The position numbers and the translations under genes are program-made. A stretch of 64,000 nucleotides of DNA from Fulvia fulva (lineage: Eukaryota; Ascomycota; Dothideomycetes; Mycosphaerellales; Mycosphaerellaceae). This document shows, one piece after another, positions 31,028 through 43,094 of the stretch. The DNA is taken from the NCBI RefSeq assembly GCF_020509005.1, contig NC_063012.1:2666001-2730000 (forward strand), written 5' to 3'. The notes beneath the pieces were generated by a model. That model did no database searches, had not been told where the DNA came from, and saw only the letters and a program-made list of their open reading frames with translations. The number at the start of each line of letters is the position of its first letter. The first letter of the stretch is position 1.

Positions 31028-33432
31028 ATGTTGTCTTTGGTTCGTCTCCCGCATCTTGGAAATACCACGCGCAGGGGCCTTGGATTCAGGCTTCACACGA
31101 CGCGACTGTTCCATACCGCGACAGCCAGCCCCTCTGCCATGGCTCCTAAGCGGAAGAGATCTGCTGCAGTCGATGACAATGCCACTGTAAATGGCATTGT
31201 GCCACCTCTACCCAAGCGCAGGTCGTCTGCCCGGAATATTGCTACAGCGACCGTTGCCACCAACCCTGACCAGAACGCGGACATCATTGACGCGCCGAAC
31301 GCTACACGCGCCTCACCCGACAGCGACGTGAATGAGGACATCGTGCCAGGTCCCATCAAGCTAGGTAACGGAACAACGACAGCCTGTCCTCTTAGTGATG
31401 CACCTGCTGTTGCAGAGGCACCTAAGAAGAAGGGCCGAGGGAAGAAAGCAGTTGTGGAAACAGAGGGTTCGGCCAATATTGAAGCTGAAGCACCGGGCAA
31501 GAAGGGAAGAGGAAAGAAACCCGTCAAGGCTGAAGATGATGGCGAGGCGTCAGTCGCGGAAAAGCCTGCTCCAAAGAAAGCAAAGACGAACGCCGATGAT
31601 GAGGCTGCTGATCCCGAGGCCGACGAAGACGAAGAGGCGGACGAAGAAGAGGTCAAAGAAGCATTGACAAGACCGCCGCCTGTCAATAGCGACTACTTGC
31701 CGCTACCTTGGAAAGGACGCCTCGGATATGCTTGCTTGAACACATATCTGCGGCAGTCCAATCCGCCTGTTTTCAGCTCTCGAACGTGTCGCATACAGTC
31801 CATATTAGAGCATCGACATCCCTTGAAAGACCCATCGCAGCCAGAACACGCTACGAAGAATCGTCCAGATCGAGATCAGCCTCCAGGCATTGAGCGTGGC
31901 CAGCGATATGTTGAGGAACTCTGCCTAACCAATGTCAAAGACATCATCAAGATGGTGCGTTGGAATGATCGATACAACATCAAATTCTTTCGGCTTTCAT
32001 CGGAGATGTTCCCCTTCGCAAGTCATCCCGAGTACGGCTACAAATTAGCTCCCTTTGCGAGCGAGGCACTTGCAGAAGCTGGCAAAGTCATTGCAGAGTT
32101 GGGCCATCGCGTGACTACACACCCTGGACAATTCACTCAACTGGGCAGTCCCAGGCAACCCGTAATTGACAATGCGATTCGCGATCTGGAATATCACGAT
32201 GAGCTGCTGTCTCTACTCAAGCTACCCGAGCAACAGGACAAGGACGCCGTGATGATCTTACACATGGGAGGTGTCTTCGACGGCAAAGAGGGCGTAATTG
32301 AACGATTTCGAGAAAACTACGCAAATCTGTCGCAAAGTGTGAAGAATCGACTAGTGCTAGAGAACGACGATGTGAGCTGGACTGTTCACGATCTGTTGCC
32401 GATCTGCGAAGAACTGAATATTCCGATGGTACTCGGTACGTATTAAACCGCTGTGCTCGTTTTCATCACTGACACTGAGCAGATTACCATCATCACAATA
32501 TAATGTTCGATGCGGACAAGATTCGTGAAGGTACTAAGGACATAATCGATCTCTACCCTCGAATCAAAGCAACATGGGACAGGAAGGGTATTAAGCAAAA
32601 GATGCATTACTCAGAACCAACACCTGCAGCAATAACAGGACGTCAAAGAAGGAAACATAACCCTCGAGTAGCCACTCTTCCGCCATCTGCTCAAGATATG
32701 GACATCATGATTGAGGCTAAAGACAAGGAGCAAGCCGTGTTCGAGCTCATGCGGATCTTCAAGCTTCCTGGCTTCGATACGTTCAACGACATTCTACCCT
32801 ACGTGAGGAATGATGATAACAAGGCGGCATTGGCTGCGATGAACAAGAAGAAAAAGATCGCAGACGAGCCCGAGCCCGAGCTGATTCCTGATGATGAGGT
32901 AGGAATGGGAGGTCCTGAGGGTCGAGTCTACTGGCCGCCCGGAATGGAAGAATGGCTGCGACCAAAGAAGCGAGAGGTCAAGAAGAAAGAAGCCCCGGCG
33001 GGCAAGTCTTTAGAGGAGAAGAAGGCAGAGGCTGCGAAACTCTACGCTGATGCGCAAGCTAAGAAGGCCGTCAAAGACCAGCCGGCGAGCGAGCATGAGG
33101 ACTCCGACGTTGAGGCCACGCCAGCCACCAAAAAGGCCAAGGCTGCCATGAAAAAGAAGGCCAAAGCTGACGCCGAGAAGGCTGCTGTGAAGGCTGCCGC
33201 TGCGGAAGTCAAAGAGGCTCAAAAGGCTGAGGATGGCGCTCCCAAAAAGAGAGTCAAGGTCAAGAGGGAGCCTCAAGCAGTACCAACTCCGAGCTCCAGC
33301 GAAGGACCTGATGACGTAGAGTTGGACGACGTCCCGGAGATACCTGTCGCGCCCCAGATCAAGACCGAAGGCTCTCGCAAGGGTGGTCGGCGAAGCGCAA
33401 AGAGTGCTGTCAGCTATAAAGAGGAGGACTGA
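31028..33432 (+). CDS. UVE1: UV-damage endonuclease UVE1 (UvdE family)
   Basis: Two exons (to 32435, and 32483-33432) joined across a 47-nt intron. From ATG 31028 the product is 785 residues, from ATG 31139 it is 748. The longer form begins MLSLVRLPHLGNTTRRGLGF and continues with Arg, His and Thr, a good mitochondrial presequence; the shorter begins MAPKRKRSAAVDDN, a nuclear-type start. Then follow an acidic/basic disordered region, and the UvdE TIM-barrel domain from LGYACLNTYLRQSNPPVFSS through SSEMFPFASH, THPGQFTQLG, AVMILHMGG, LVLENDD, and after the intron DYHHHNIMF, holding the metal-binding His, Glu and Asp residues. The enzyme nicks DNA 5' of UV photoproducts. A long Lys/Ala/Glu-rich tail of about 200 residues follows, longer than the core needs. 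Confidence 0.95.
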
Positions 33433-33916
33433 GTCGGTGAGGTGACATAGCCAGGTTGTGCCTGCACCTGAAAGGCGTCGGCAGCTGTCCTTTTGCAGCC
33501 AACACGGTTTACAGGAGGACGATGTTATGGCGGAGATGCGAGGGCGATATCTGTAGCCATATCCTGTACTGTAGAACGAGATATGATTATAGCCAAGAAG
33601 CTGTCAGCACAGCTGTCAATCTTCATTGAGTAGTGGACTACCAGAAGTGGCGATCATTTTTGCTCCGGCTTTGTTTGTGAATGAATGGGTGCAGCAAAAG
33701 AAAGTCACGAGCTGTCGCGCTAATTAGTCACCCAAGCCGCATTCCGCATCCATGAAAGTCGATGTTCGCATTCCAGCCTTCAACATCGACTTCTCTTGTC
33801 CATTCTTCCATAATCTTACATCAACACTTCGCTGGACCGCCAAACTCACTCTCAACCACCTGTGCGCAGCTTCTCCCTTTGGCACTTTAGCGACACGCCG
33901 ATACCCATCCCCCATC
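33433..33916. other. intergenic / SPT5 leader
   Basis: The SPT5 frame is open upstream to about 33752, but the ATG at 33917 has a better context (CCCATCATGGCC) and is followed at once by the acidic N-terminus typical of SPT5. Confidence 0.5.
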
Positions 33917-36900
33917 ATGGCCAACATCCTCGACCACAACTTTGAAGACGACGAGGAGGATGACTTCAACCCGCAGCCCGAGGTCGGTAGTGACGATGAG
34001 GGCGACGCAAAACCGCGAGTTGAGGTCGAAGGAGAGGACGATGACGACGACCAAGCGCCAGCTGCCAGATCGCGAGCGGAAACAGACGGCGATGATGAGC
34101 TAAGGGAGGAAGATGGAGACGGCATAAATGGTGCAGCGGAAGACGAAGACGATGGTATTGACAATGGAAACGACAATGGCGATGCTGAAGAAGACGAGGA
34201 TAACCAGGACGAGGAAGAAGAGGAAGAGGATGAGGATGATGAGGAGGACCAGGTCTCGCGCAAGCGCAGAAAGACATCAAAGCGCAATCAGTTCATCGAT
34301 GTGGAGGCTGAAGTAGATGAGGACGACGAAGAGGAGCCGGAAGAAGAGGACGACCTACCTGGCGAAGAGATGCACCCAGATGACCTGCAAGAGCTTCCTC
34401 CCGGGGCTGACCGTGACGACCGCATGCATCGCGAGCTTGATCGGCAACGAGAGGCACAGGAGGCTATGGATGTGGAAGAGACGGCGGCTAGACTCAAGGA
34501 GAGATACGGTCGCCAGGCGCGAGGTGCAGGTGCTGGAGCTGCCATTGTTCCACAACGACTGCTACTGCCCAGTGTCAATGACCCACGCATCTGGCGGCTG
34601 AAATGCCGACCTGGCAAGGAACGTGAGATTGTCTTCTCCATCCAGCACCGGATCGTCGAGCGCTCTAAGAGCCGCGAGCCTGTGCAGATCTACTCTGCCT
34701 TCGAACGAAGTGGACCTATGAGTGGCAGTCTTTATGTGGAAGCTATGCGCCAGGACGACATCATCTCGTCTCTTGAAGGCATCACGCACATCTTCTTCGG
34801 CACGAAGCCGCAGATGATCCCTGTCGAAGAGATGCCTGATCTCCTGAGGACCAGAAAACAAAAGCGCCTCGAGCCGGGCATGTACGTGAGGCCAAAGCGC
34901 GGCCTGTACGCAGGAGATCTTGCACAGGTCGATGCAATTGAGCCGAATGGTACGGAAGTCTATCTCAAACTCGTGCCCCGTCTCGATTACGGTCTGACAG
35001 AAGATGCAAATGCACCTGTCATGGAGTCAGATGGTCAGGGTGGCATGAAGCGCAAGCGAGTTCAGCGTGCAGTCGGGCAACGCCCATCAGCTCGCCTTTT
35101 CAGCGAGGTCGAGGCCAGGAAGAGGCACACCAGATACCTCAGCAAGAGTACCCAGAGTCTGATGCACAACGCCTGGAACTACCAGGGTAAAGAGTACGTG
35201 GACGGTTTCTTGATCGAGCCCTTCAAGATCGGTACCCTGGAGACGACCAATGTCAACCCGACTCTCGAGGAAGTCACCAAGTTTGCCGCTGGAAACGACG
35301 ATGGCACTGAGAACCTCGACCTCGCAGCTTTGGCCGCCACGCTGAAAACGAGCGCTGGTGCCGACTATCTCCCGGGTGACAAAGTCCAAATCTACAAGGG
35401 CGAGCAAAAAGGTCTTACTGGTCGTGCTGTGGAAGTCTACGGTGAAGTGGTCAGGATACGCATCGGCGAAGGACAACTTCGGGGACAGACCGTGGAAGCA
35501 CCCATCCGAGACCTCCGTAAACTGTTTCGAGAGGGTGACCATGTCAAGGTGATTGGAGGCAGCAAGTGGCAGGATGAAGTGGGCATGGTGGTCAGAACCA
35601 AGGACGATCGCATAACCATACTGAAAGACAGCGACCAGACAGAGATTACTGTCTTCGCCAAGGACTTGCGAGAAGCGACGGACAGCGGTGGCGTAGTCGG
35701 CGCCAGCAAGTACGACCTCTTCGACCTGGTACAGCTAGACGCTTCAACTGTTGGATGCATCATCAAGGTCGACCGCGAGAGTCTACGGGTCATGGACCAG
35801 TTTGGCAGCATCCGGACCGTACTCCCGTCAAGTATCTCGAACAAGATTGAGCGTCGGAGAGATCAAGGTCCTGCAGCAGACCGTGCTGGTAATGAGATCA
35901 AGGTTGGCGACACGGTGCGTGAGTATGGCGGAGAGAGTAAGTCGGGTTCTGTGCAGCACGTCCACCGAAGCTACGTCTTCGCGCAGAGCAGGGAGTCAAG
36001 AGACAATGCTGGTGTCTGGGTTGCGCGATGCGGCAATGTGGAAATCGCGGCCGCTAAGGGCGGTCGTGTTGGACCAGATTTGACCAAGATGAACACCGCT
36101 CTACGCGGCCCCAATGCTGGAGCCGTGCCCATGCCACCACCACAACAAAAGGGTAGGGATAGGCTGATTGGTAAGACAATCAAGATCCGTGCCGGCACCA
36201 CGAAGGGCATGATCGGCATAGTCAAGGACACCACCGACGACATGGCCATCATCGAGCTCCACGCGAAGAACAAAAAGGTCACGATAGCCAAGGACAAGCT
36301 CGTGGTCGTCGACGCACAAACCGGCCAGACCATCAACTCTGATGCGCGATCATTCGGCTCTGGACGCGGAGGTGGCCCACCTGGCCGCACACCTATGATG
36401 GGTGGCCAGACACCAGGCAGAGGATTCGGCGGCCCACCTGGGGCCAGCTCTGCTCGCACACCAGCGTACGCTATGGGTGGTGGTAGGACACCGACCTGGA
36501 AGCAGGACAGTGGTGCACGCACGCCTGCTTACGCTGGTGGCGGCCAGACTGCATATGGTGGCGGAGGCTTCGGCGGTGCTACAGCATACGGCGGCCAGAC
36601 AAGCTATGGTGGAGCCACTAGCTATGGCGGTGGAAGTGTGTGGGGAGGCGCAGGTGGCAATGTAAGTGGTCACTCGTAACGACGAGGAGATTTTTGGTGT
36701 GCTAACTTTCGTAGCAATCGACCTGGAACCCCAATGGCGGCGGCGGCAGAACACCAGCATACGTGTCTGGATCCAAGACACCGGCATACTCGGGTGGAAT
36801 GGAAGCACCAACACCAGGCTTCAATTCTGCTCCAACCCCTGGCAACTATGGTGATCAGCCGACCCCCGGTGCGTACAGGGGTGCAGGTGGTCAGTATCAG

Positions 36901-37054
36901 ACACCAGCTTCATACAACACACCGGGTGGCTTTCCAGAAACACCGGTTCCGTACTCAGCAGAGGTAAGAATAGTCATTCGACGAGTCGAAAGGCCATAGC
37001 TAACGGGCACGACAGACACCCGCAGCACACGACGACGGCCCGAGATACGATTAG
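33917..37054 (+). CDS. SPT5: transcription elongation factor SPT5
   Basis: Exons 33917-36661, 36715-36963 and 37016-37054 give 1010 residues. The order is that of SPT5: an acidic N-terminus (residues about 8-160, Asp/Glu-rich), an NGN domain starting near RIWRLKCRPGKEREIVFSIQ, several KOW modules (DKVQIYKGEQKGLTGRAVEV, DHVKVIGGSKWQDEVGMVVR, KTIKIRAGTTKGMIGIVKD), and a C-terminal repeat region rich in RTPAY/KTPAY and Gly. SPT5 with SPT4 forms DSIF, which binds RNA polymerase II and controls pausing and capping; the C-terminal repeats are phosphorylated by CDK9/Bur1-type kinases. The last exon of 39 nt supplies TPAAHDDGPRYD. It is essential in fungi. Confidence 0.97.
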
Positions 37055-37293
37055 ATCGCTTGGGAGTATGATCAGAATCAAGCATGAACACGGCGTTGGT
37101 CTTTGTAACCCTAGCATTTTGAGCGCCTGAGGCGCTAAGCCTGTCAGTAGGGATGGTACTACTAGTCTATGCGATATTATCATTGGCCGGACCAGGCCTG
37201 GTATATGGTCCAAAAGAATTCCTTCCAGCGCCTTTGCCACCGTACGCCATGTCCTCAAAACAACCCAATTTTGTTCTGTCACAGCTTCAATGG

Positions 37294-39614
37294 TCACTCC
37301 AAACCAAGTTGGTGGTCAGTGAAGATAATTTCCTCCTCGCTGTCGTCAGCCACCTTATCTCCTTCATCCGAGTCACTATCGACAGATCCATCGACGTCAA
37401 TATTGATGCTGATCTGGTCATGAGCTCCAACGTCAATAGCACGGCTGGCGGATGCGTTGTGCAGTAGTCGCCGGTGATGATGCTGGTCCAGCCGTGCGTT
37501 CTGCCCCTTCTCATAGGCTAGAATTGACAGCTTCGCAGCATCGAGGGCGTCGGCGCAAATTTGAGCAGGCGATCTCAGGCCAGCTGCAGTCGCTTTTCTC
37601 TGCTTCTGCGCCATCAGATTTGGTGTATGGGCCGCGTTCGGGTCGCCACATCCCCAGGCAACACCGTTCAGGAACGCGAACTTTGCTGCCTCCCGCTCCT
37701 TGAAAGATACTGGCTGCGGACTGTGTTTGCATAGGCGTCTGGCGAAGATGGTAGCGAGTCGATACCAGTCATCACCTTCACGGTGCTCTATAGACAGAAC
37801 CCAGCCGTCTACAACATCACTGAAAGTAATGTCAGTATCAGGCATCTTCACATGGCTTAGGTCTAGCCTGCTTACCTCACGATGTGCGACAAATGATCCA
37901 CAGTCGAATGAGCGTCGAGACCGAGGAATGTGCAAAGTTCAGCAACGCCCTCGGTGATCTCTTCTCCCAGTGCTACCTTGTTCTTTCTCATGGTAGGGAT
38001 CTTTGTGCGTGCCAAGTTCTGATGCGGCACCCGAAGAATCTCGGACTGTAGTGCACGCCCAATGGAATCGACATCGGCAGCAACTTTGACAAGGTCTTGA
38101 GCCCGGAAGACGTGCACAATAGCATCTGCTGGAATCTATAGATCATATTAGTGAAGCCTTGGGTTTGCATGGGGCCATGTCTTGCCTGTTTGAAGATGAG
38201 GAATTCATGAGTGCCATGATACCGCCAAGCGCCGTTCGTGAATGCCGCCATCTTGACTAGGTCATCATGATACTGTATGGGCGAGCGTGGAAGACAGAAC
38301 GCCTGTCGAGCGCTGCGGCGTTGATGATGGACACTCGACATGAGGTCTTCCCGACCGTGAGATACTTCGGCATCAACTGAACGGTCCACACGAGCTACAG
38401 CTATGTCAGCCAAGATTCGTTCACAATCTCGCTATGACGTACTCGACTGCACGTGGAGATGAATGGACTGTCTACCATCTCGCGGTCCATATGATTGAGC
38501 ACATCTGTCGGATCAAGTGCTGAAGGTGGATCGTTGGGTACAGCGTTCTTCCGCCAGTACTTCCTGGCGGTATGTCCCTGCCTGCTGTCACGATCACAGG
38601 CTGGGTCCTCTTCCCAGACCCTACACAGGTTAGTACAATGGGTATATTGAGCCTCGCCGATAAGCTTACCTGAAGAGCAAACCCTTCATCGGGGGATGCG
38701 CTCGATATTTGTCCACGGGCTCGGAACGCGTCGTGCGCTTTTCTGCTTGCCACTTTGTCAAATTGACGACCTTGCCGTTGTTGAGAAGTGTAGGGACCCT
38801 CGGAGATTTTGACGCTGGTGTTCTGGTGGACGCATTGGGCTGCCGCGGTCTGTTTGCAACCGGTGTGCGTGGGACCACAACAACCGCTTTGGGTCGTTCC
38901 GATGCTCTGCGCTTCGGGCTTGGGCTATAATCGTCGGCATCATCGACACCATTGTCGAATGATCGCTTCTGTCGACGCGCGAAAGTAGCGACCTGCTCTC
39001 TCATTGACGGCGGCGTAGCTGGGATTGCGTATGCTGCTCGCGACAGTGCTTCGTGGAACGATCTGCTGGGATATGCACCAAGGCTTCGTGTGTTTGGGGT
39101 GCGGTCTTCTAAATTCACGGACATGAAGGGATCTGAAGGCGATTCATTTTTGGCTTCTTGATGTGGCTGCAGCCTCACGCCCGGTATCGTCTCTTCGTGC
39201 TCGCGGGGTTGCCGGTATGGATGTTGCTCTCTTGACAGTGAGGTTCTCGCCAACACGGCCACCGGACATGGCGCCATTTGTGCCGTTGTCGCTAGCCATC
39301 GCTTGCTGTATCCGCTGCCGCATGGCGTCCCTCGCAGGCGCATCGGCCGCGCCTGCACCTGGACGACAGATGTCGATCCAGTCAGGATTGGTCTTTGTGC
39401 GCTCGTGCCATTGCACAGCGACAATATTGGCAGAAGCGCCTTCCAGCAGGCCGCATGCCGCCAATTCTTCTGCAAAAATGCGATTGAACACAGCGGCCCT
39501 GTAATGTCTGGAAAACTTGTGCTCGGTGTGTATCAGCAAGATCGCAAGTCTCATCGACCGCGTCCAAGTCACTTTTCCTGGGCCTCTGGGAGCAGGTCTC
39601 TTGCGTGCTACCAT
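37294..39614 (-). pseudogene. DUF7587-type protein gene with frameshifts
   Basis: Coding-like exons run from ATG 39614: about 39144-39614 (frame A), about 38670-39150 (frame B), 38443-38620, 38186-38394, 37876-38135 and 37294-37819. Frame A begins MVARKRPAPRGPGKVTWTRS and has a helical domain (SRHYRAAVFNRIFAEELAAC) that in other fungi precedes DUF7587. Frame B leads to GLLFRVWEEDPACD and, after splicing, MVDSPFISTCSRLVWTVQLM, typical of DUF7587. Two frame changes are unexplained: between A and B near 39150, where I find no good intron, and within 38186-38394, where VFHARPYS and YHDDLVKMAAFTNGAWRY lie next to each other in different frames, as if 5 nt were inserted. The intron 38136-38185 is GC-AG. 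The gene may be a pseudogene or carry assembly errors. The family function is unknown. Confidence 0.6.
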
Positions 39615-40325
39615 TGGGCCTGGAGAGAAGGTGAATGCCAGGGAGTGATCCCAAGTCTCTTTCGATTCCAGGTCGGTGACGAGAGTTCTCCTTGAGGCTG
39701 GAGCGGTGGTGAGCTTCAGAGTATGCCGATAGTGTGAAAGTTGTAACGAGAAGGTGCGATATGACCCCTGAGCAAAATCAACGTCGTCTGCGCCATCGTT
39801 GCCCCGCGCCGTTGACTGAGTTCTGCGAAGGACATGGTCTACCAAACGGCTGGGCAGGGGTGCTTCGACTTCACCACTGTGGCCTACAGAACATCACGCT
39901 ATGTTCAAATAAGGGTGTCTCGCAATCCGGTTGTGTTGATGACATGGCGCCAAGCGCGTGTTGAGGAGCGACATTGTCACATTGTGCACCTTGACTCCGC
40001 TGGATGCCCTGCCACGTGCCTGCGCAAGGTGAAGTGAAGCTTATGCACGGTGCAGCCGTTCTCGCCTGGTCTGAGAAAGGAAGTCGCAGGCGGGTCGAGT
40101 GCTCCTGTCAAGGAACCTGGAACCACTCGTTCATAAACCCATCAATGCCCTTGAGCACGAGAAACGTTCACATTTGAGCTCCTCCTGCGACAAGCCCTAG
40201 CAAATATGGAGAGAGTTGCCAACCAACAGCACAGCGGCTGGGGTAGTGGCTGAAAACGATTGAGTCATCGACTGAGAGTGAGTGCCACAAACGAAGTCAC
40301 GTCGCTGTTGCAATACCAGACCGAT
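39615..40325. other. divergent intergenic region
   Basis: Promoters of the DUF7587-type gene (minus) and the metallophosphoesterase (plus). The frame of the former stays open for about 77 codons upstream without an ATG. No other gene is seen. Confidence 0.4.
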
Positions 40326-41376
40326 ATGGGTTTCACAAAAGTTCGCATCGTATGTGTGTCGGATACGGTGAGTCTCGCGCAGATGGCATTGACTGCTCGC
40401 GACTGACTTGTTGACAGCATAATCGGCGCCCCGGCGAGGGCTACACTCTGCCCAAAGGAGACGTTTTGATTCATGCTGGCGACTTCACAAATCAAGGAAG
40501 CCTCCAAGAAGTCAAGAAGGCTGTAGATTGGATATCGAAGGCAGACTTCTCGGTCAAGATCGTGATCGCCGGCAACCACGATCTATCTTTAGATCCAGGT
40601 TACACGCTGAAGCACGAGGACGGATGGTCCGTCGTATCTGAAGATGTGGAAGCATGCAGGCAGCTTCTGGTTGCTAATCCTGACATTACATACCTGCAAC
40701 ATGCCGAAGCTGTGATACACTTGCCTGAGAAAGGAGTCTCCCTCCGTGTCTTCGGATCGCCGTATTCGCCTGATCGTGGAAAGCAGAATTGGGCCTTCCA
40801 GTACTCGGGCGAAGATGCTGGTGCCATCTGGGACAGTATACCATCGGGCCTAGATATTCTCGTAACCCACACGCCTGCGGCCGGATTGTTGGATGCTAGT
40901 CAGCATTGGACTGCAGGAGGTTGCTCAACCTTACGGAGAATGCTACCGCGCACTAGGCCAATGCTACACATCTGTGGGCACTGCCATGAAGGCAGAGGAG
41001 CACTCATAGTCGACTGGGAGGCGGTCAACGTAGGAGATGCCGCTGCAACTGTGGCATGGGTGAGTCAAGGTGGCCTGCCACGTGCGTATGAAGATGCTGA
41101 GGCATTGCAACATGCTGTTTGAGCATAGCTGACGCATGTTTGCCCGAACAGCGGGATCCAGGCGCCCAGAACAAAAAGCAATCGTTGGTCGACCTCACTG
41201 GAAGATCCTCAGAAGTCCCTTCGCTCAAGCCTGGACAGACTGCGATGATCAATAGCAGCATCATGTCGACCTCACATAGCAAGCATGGCACGTCGCCTTC
41301 TTGCAACAAGCCCAATGTGGTCGACGTGATGTTGGACGTGCCGCGCGACAACGCGTCCTCGGGTAAGGCGGCGTGA
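40326..41376 (+). CDS. calcineurin-like metallophosphoesterase
   Basis: Exons 40326-40367, 40418-41059 and 41152-41376 give 302 residues. All metal-binding blocks of the superfamily are present in order: VCVSDTHN (split by the first intron), GDVLIHAGDFTN, VIAGNHDLSLD, ILVTHTPAAGLLD and HICGHCHEG. It resembles the MPPED/YfcE-like fungal phosphoesterases, whose substrates are cyclic nucleotides or small phosphodiesters; the true one is unknown. The last exon adds a low-complexity tail containing MINSSIMSTSHSKHG and KPNVVDVMLDVP, which matches the usual end strand of this fungal subgroup. No signal peptide, so probably cytosolic. Confidence 0.88.
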
Positions 41377-43094
41377 GGATCTTGTCAGGCACGCATACAG
41401 TTTTGAATGACAGCGTACCCTGCATGAGTTTCGGGTTGTTTCTTGCAAATCTTTGCGCTATCGCTCCACATTTTGTTCAATGCAGGCACGATGTGATGGC
41501 CTCAAGATTCATCCCACGCAGGAGGTTGGAGCCGACTCAACAGATGTTACACTTGACGTTGACTGTGGACCGAGTCGCGAGCTGCGGCTCCATAGAGAGC
41601 TGCACTGCTGCAGAGCTGCCCAAATGGTAGTGCTTCGACTCCGCAACGCAAGCTGTAGCCTGTCGCACGTTGCTATAGAAGCGGCTCACATGAGAATCTT
41701 GCATCTAGACGGTGAATCATGTCACACGGTAAGGACTATCACCATAGAATAAGCTGCCTCGCAACCACGCCCGCAATGAACATCCTGTTGGCCAGAGAAT
41801 CCCCGCGGTGATCCACTGTCCCCATGACTCGGCTCCCAAGCTTGGAAGGATTGACGGCTTCTTCAAGAGTCGCATGGTAATGTGATCATCACAGCTGTGG
41901 TGCAGTGATTGGCAAAGACGGAACTGGCGTCGCTCGGGCGTTTCAGTCTGGCCTATCGCAACCAGCTCCAGACGCCCGCAAGCACACCCAGCCTGTGCCA
42001 GCACAGCTCAACTCTACACGGCTTTGTTCGCTCTACTGTATGCACAGAATACTTGCTGAAGCGCGGCGGGGTTGACTCAGTTGCCTAGCATTGCCTTTGT
42101 GGTGGTCGGGTCTTCTCCAGCGTCAACCAGGTGGAGCGCCAGTAGAGTGAAAGCCGCAGATGGGCGACCAATCGTGATGACAGGCGCATCTGCGATTGCT
42201 GTGATGACTGTCTCCGACTGGATTTGATGTACATTAGCTTGCATATTGAGTGAATTTGATGCGACCGCGGCGCCGACAGCAGGTAAGCGTCGCTACGCAG
42301 ACAGCCGGCCTGCTCCAAGATACGTGGAGCATCGCGACTTGTTGTGTGAGTGATTGTGTTCCCACGAGACGGCGTGGTGAGTGGACGAAGGAAGCAGCAA
42401 CATCCGCCGCGGGTATTGCCACGACCTCTTTCTCATTCGGTGCCCTTCGGACCAAGGATATCCCAAGCAGACACGTCTTTACACAGCCTTCCGGCCAGTC
42501 CATGCTCGACCTTCACCGCTGCAGACACGAAGACCCTGTCACGTGCCTGCGACCGCGATCACGACCAGCGGTCCAGCGCCAGATCGGGGCCACTCGTGGT
42601 GGTACTGCAACGCCTGCCACCGACACTCCGGACGCCGCTCTGCAACACTCTGCACGCGGTCTCGTGTGCGGTGCAACGACAACGACTAACGTGTTGGTGA
42701 TTGCTACAGTAGCCTAAGAATTACTAGTGGCCCCGTCAACCTTCCAGAAGTCTTCGTCATAGTCTTGGCCCAACCGCCGGACCTTTCCGCCCACGCAGTT
42801 CTCCCGGCGACGTGCAGCAGAGACACCACGCGGACGGCTTCACCTACTCGCCCTTCTCCTGCTGATCTTTGCCTTCAGCACTGCGAATTGCTGCGAGGCG
42901 CAGCGAACAGGTGCAGGCAGGCCTTCTGCTATATTCTTCGCCCTCGGGCCCGGCAAGGCTCTGACTGTGTCCACCTCCGCTTTACCGCCCGACACCTTAC
43001 CTCGACATCCTTTTGCTACGGCGTCCCCTCTACTGCCCACTGCGCCAGCCTCGACCCGTCAACGCTGACCGGCCTAACCGACTAGACTCCTGTC
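41377..43094. other. intergenic, 1.7 kb without supported gene
   Basis: Several frames of 60-155 codons overlap near 42250-42720 in three phases of the plus strand, rich in Ser, Arg, Thr and Pro; that pattern points to GC-rich non-coding DNA rather than a gene. The last few hundred bases are probably the leader of the J-domain gene. Confidence 0.45.

Noticed and set aside
31093..31686. 197-codon Ser/Ala-rich minus-strand frame
   Set aside because: Antisense to the UVE1 N-terminal region; composition reflects the complement of Lys/Ala/Glu codons.
34000..34400. GAA/GAC-rich stretch as a microsatellite
   Set aside because: It lies inside SPT5 and encodes the expected acidic N-terminus.
35971..36522. 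183-codon minus-strand frame opposite SPT5
   Set aside because: Shadow of the strongly supported SPT5 coding strand.
42250..42720. Three overlapping plus-strand frames of 100-155 codons
   Set aside because: All three phases are open together, the sign of GC-rich non-coding DNA; no recognised domain.
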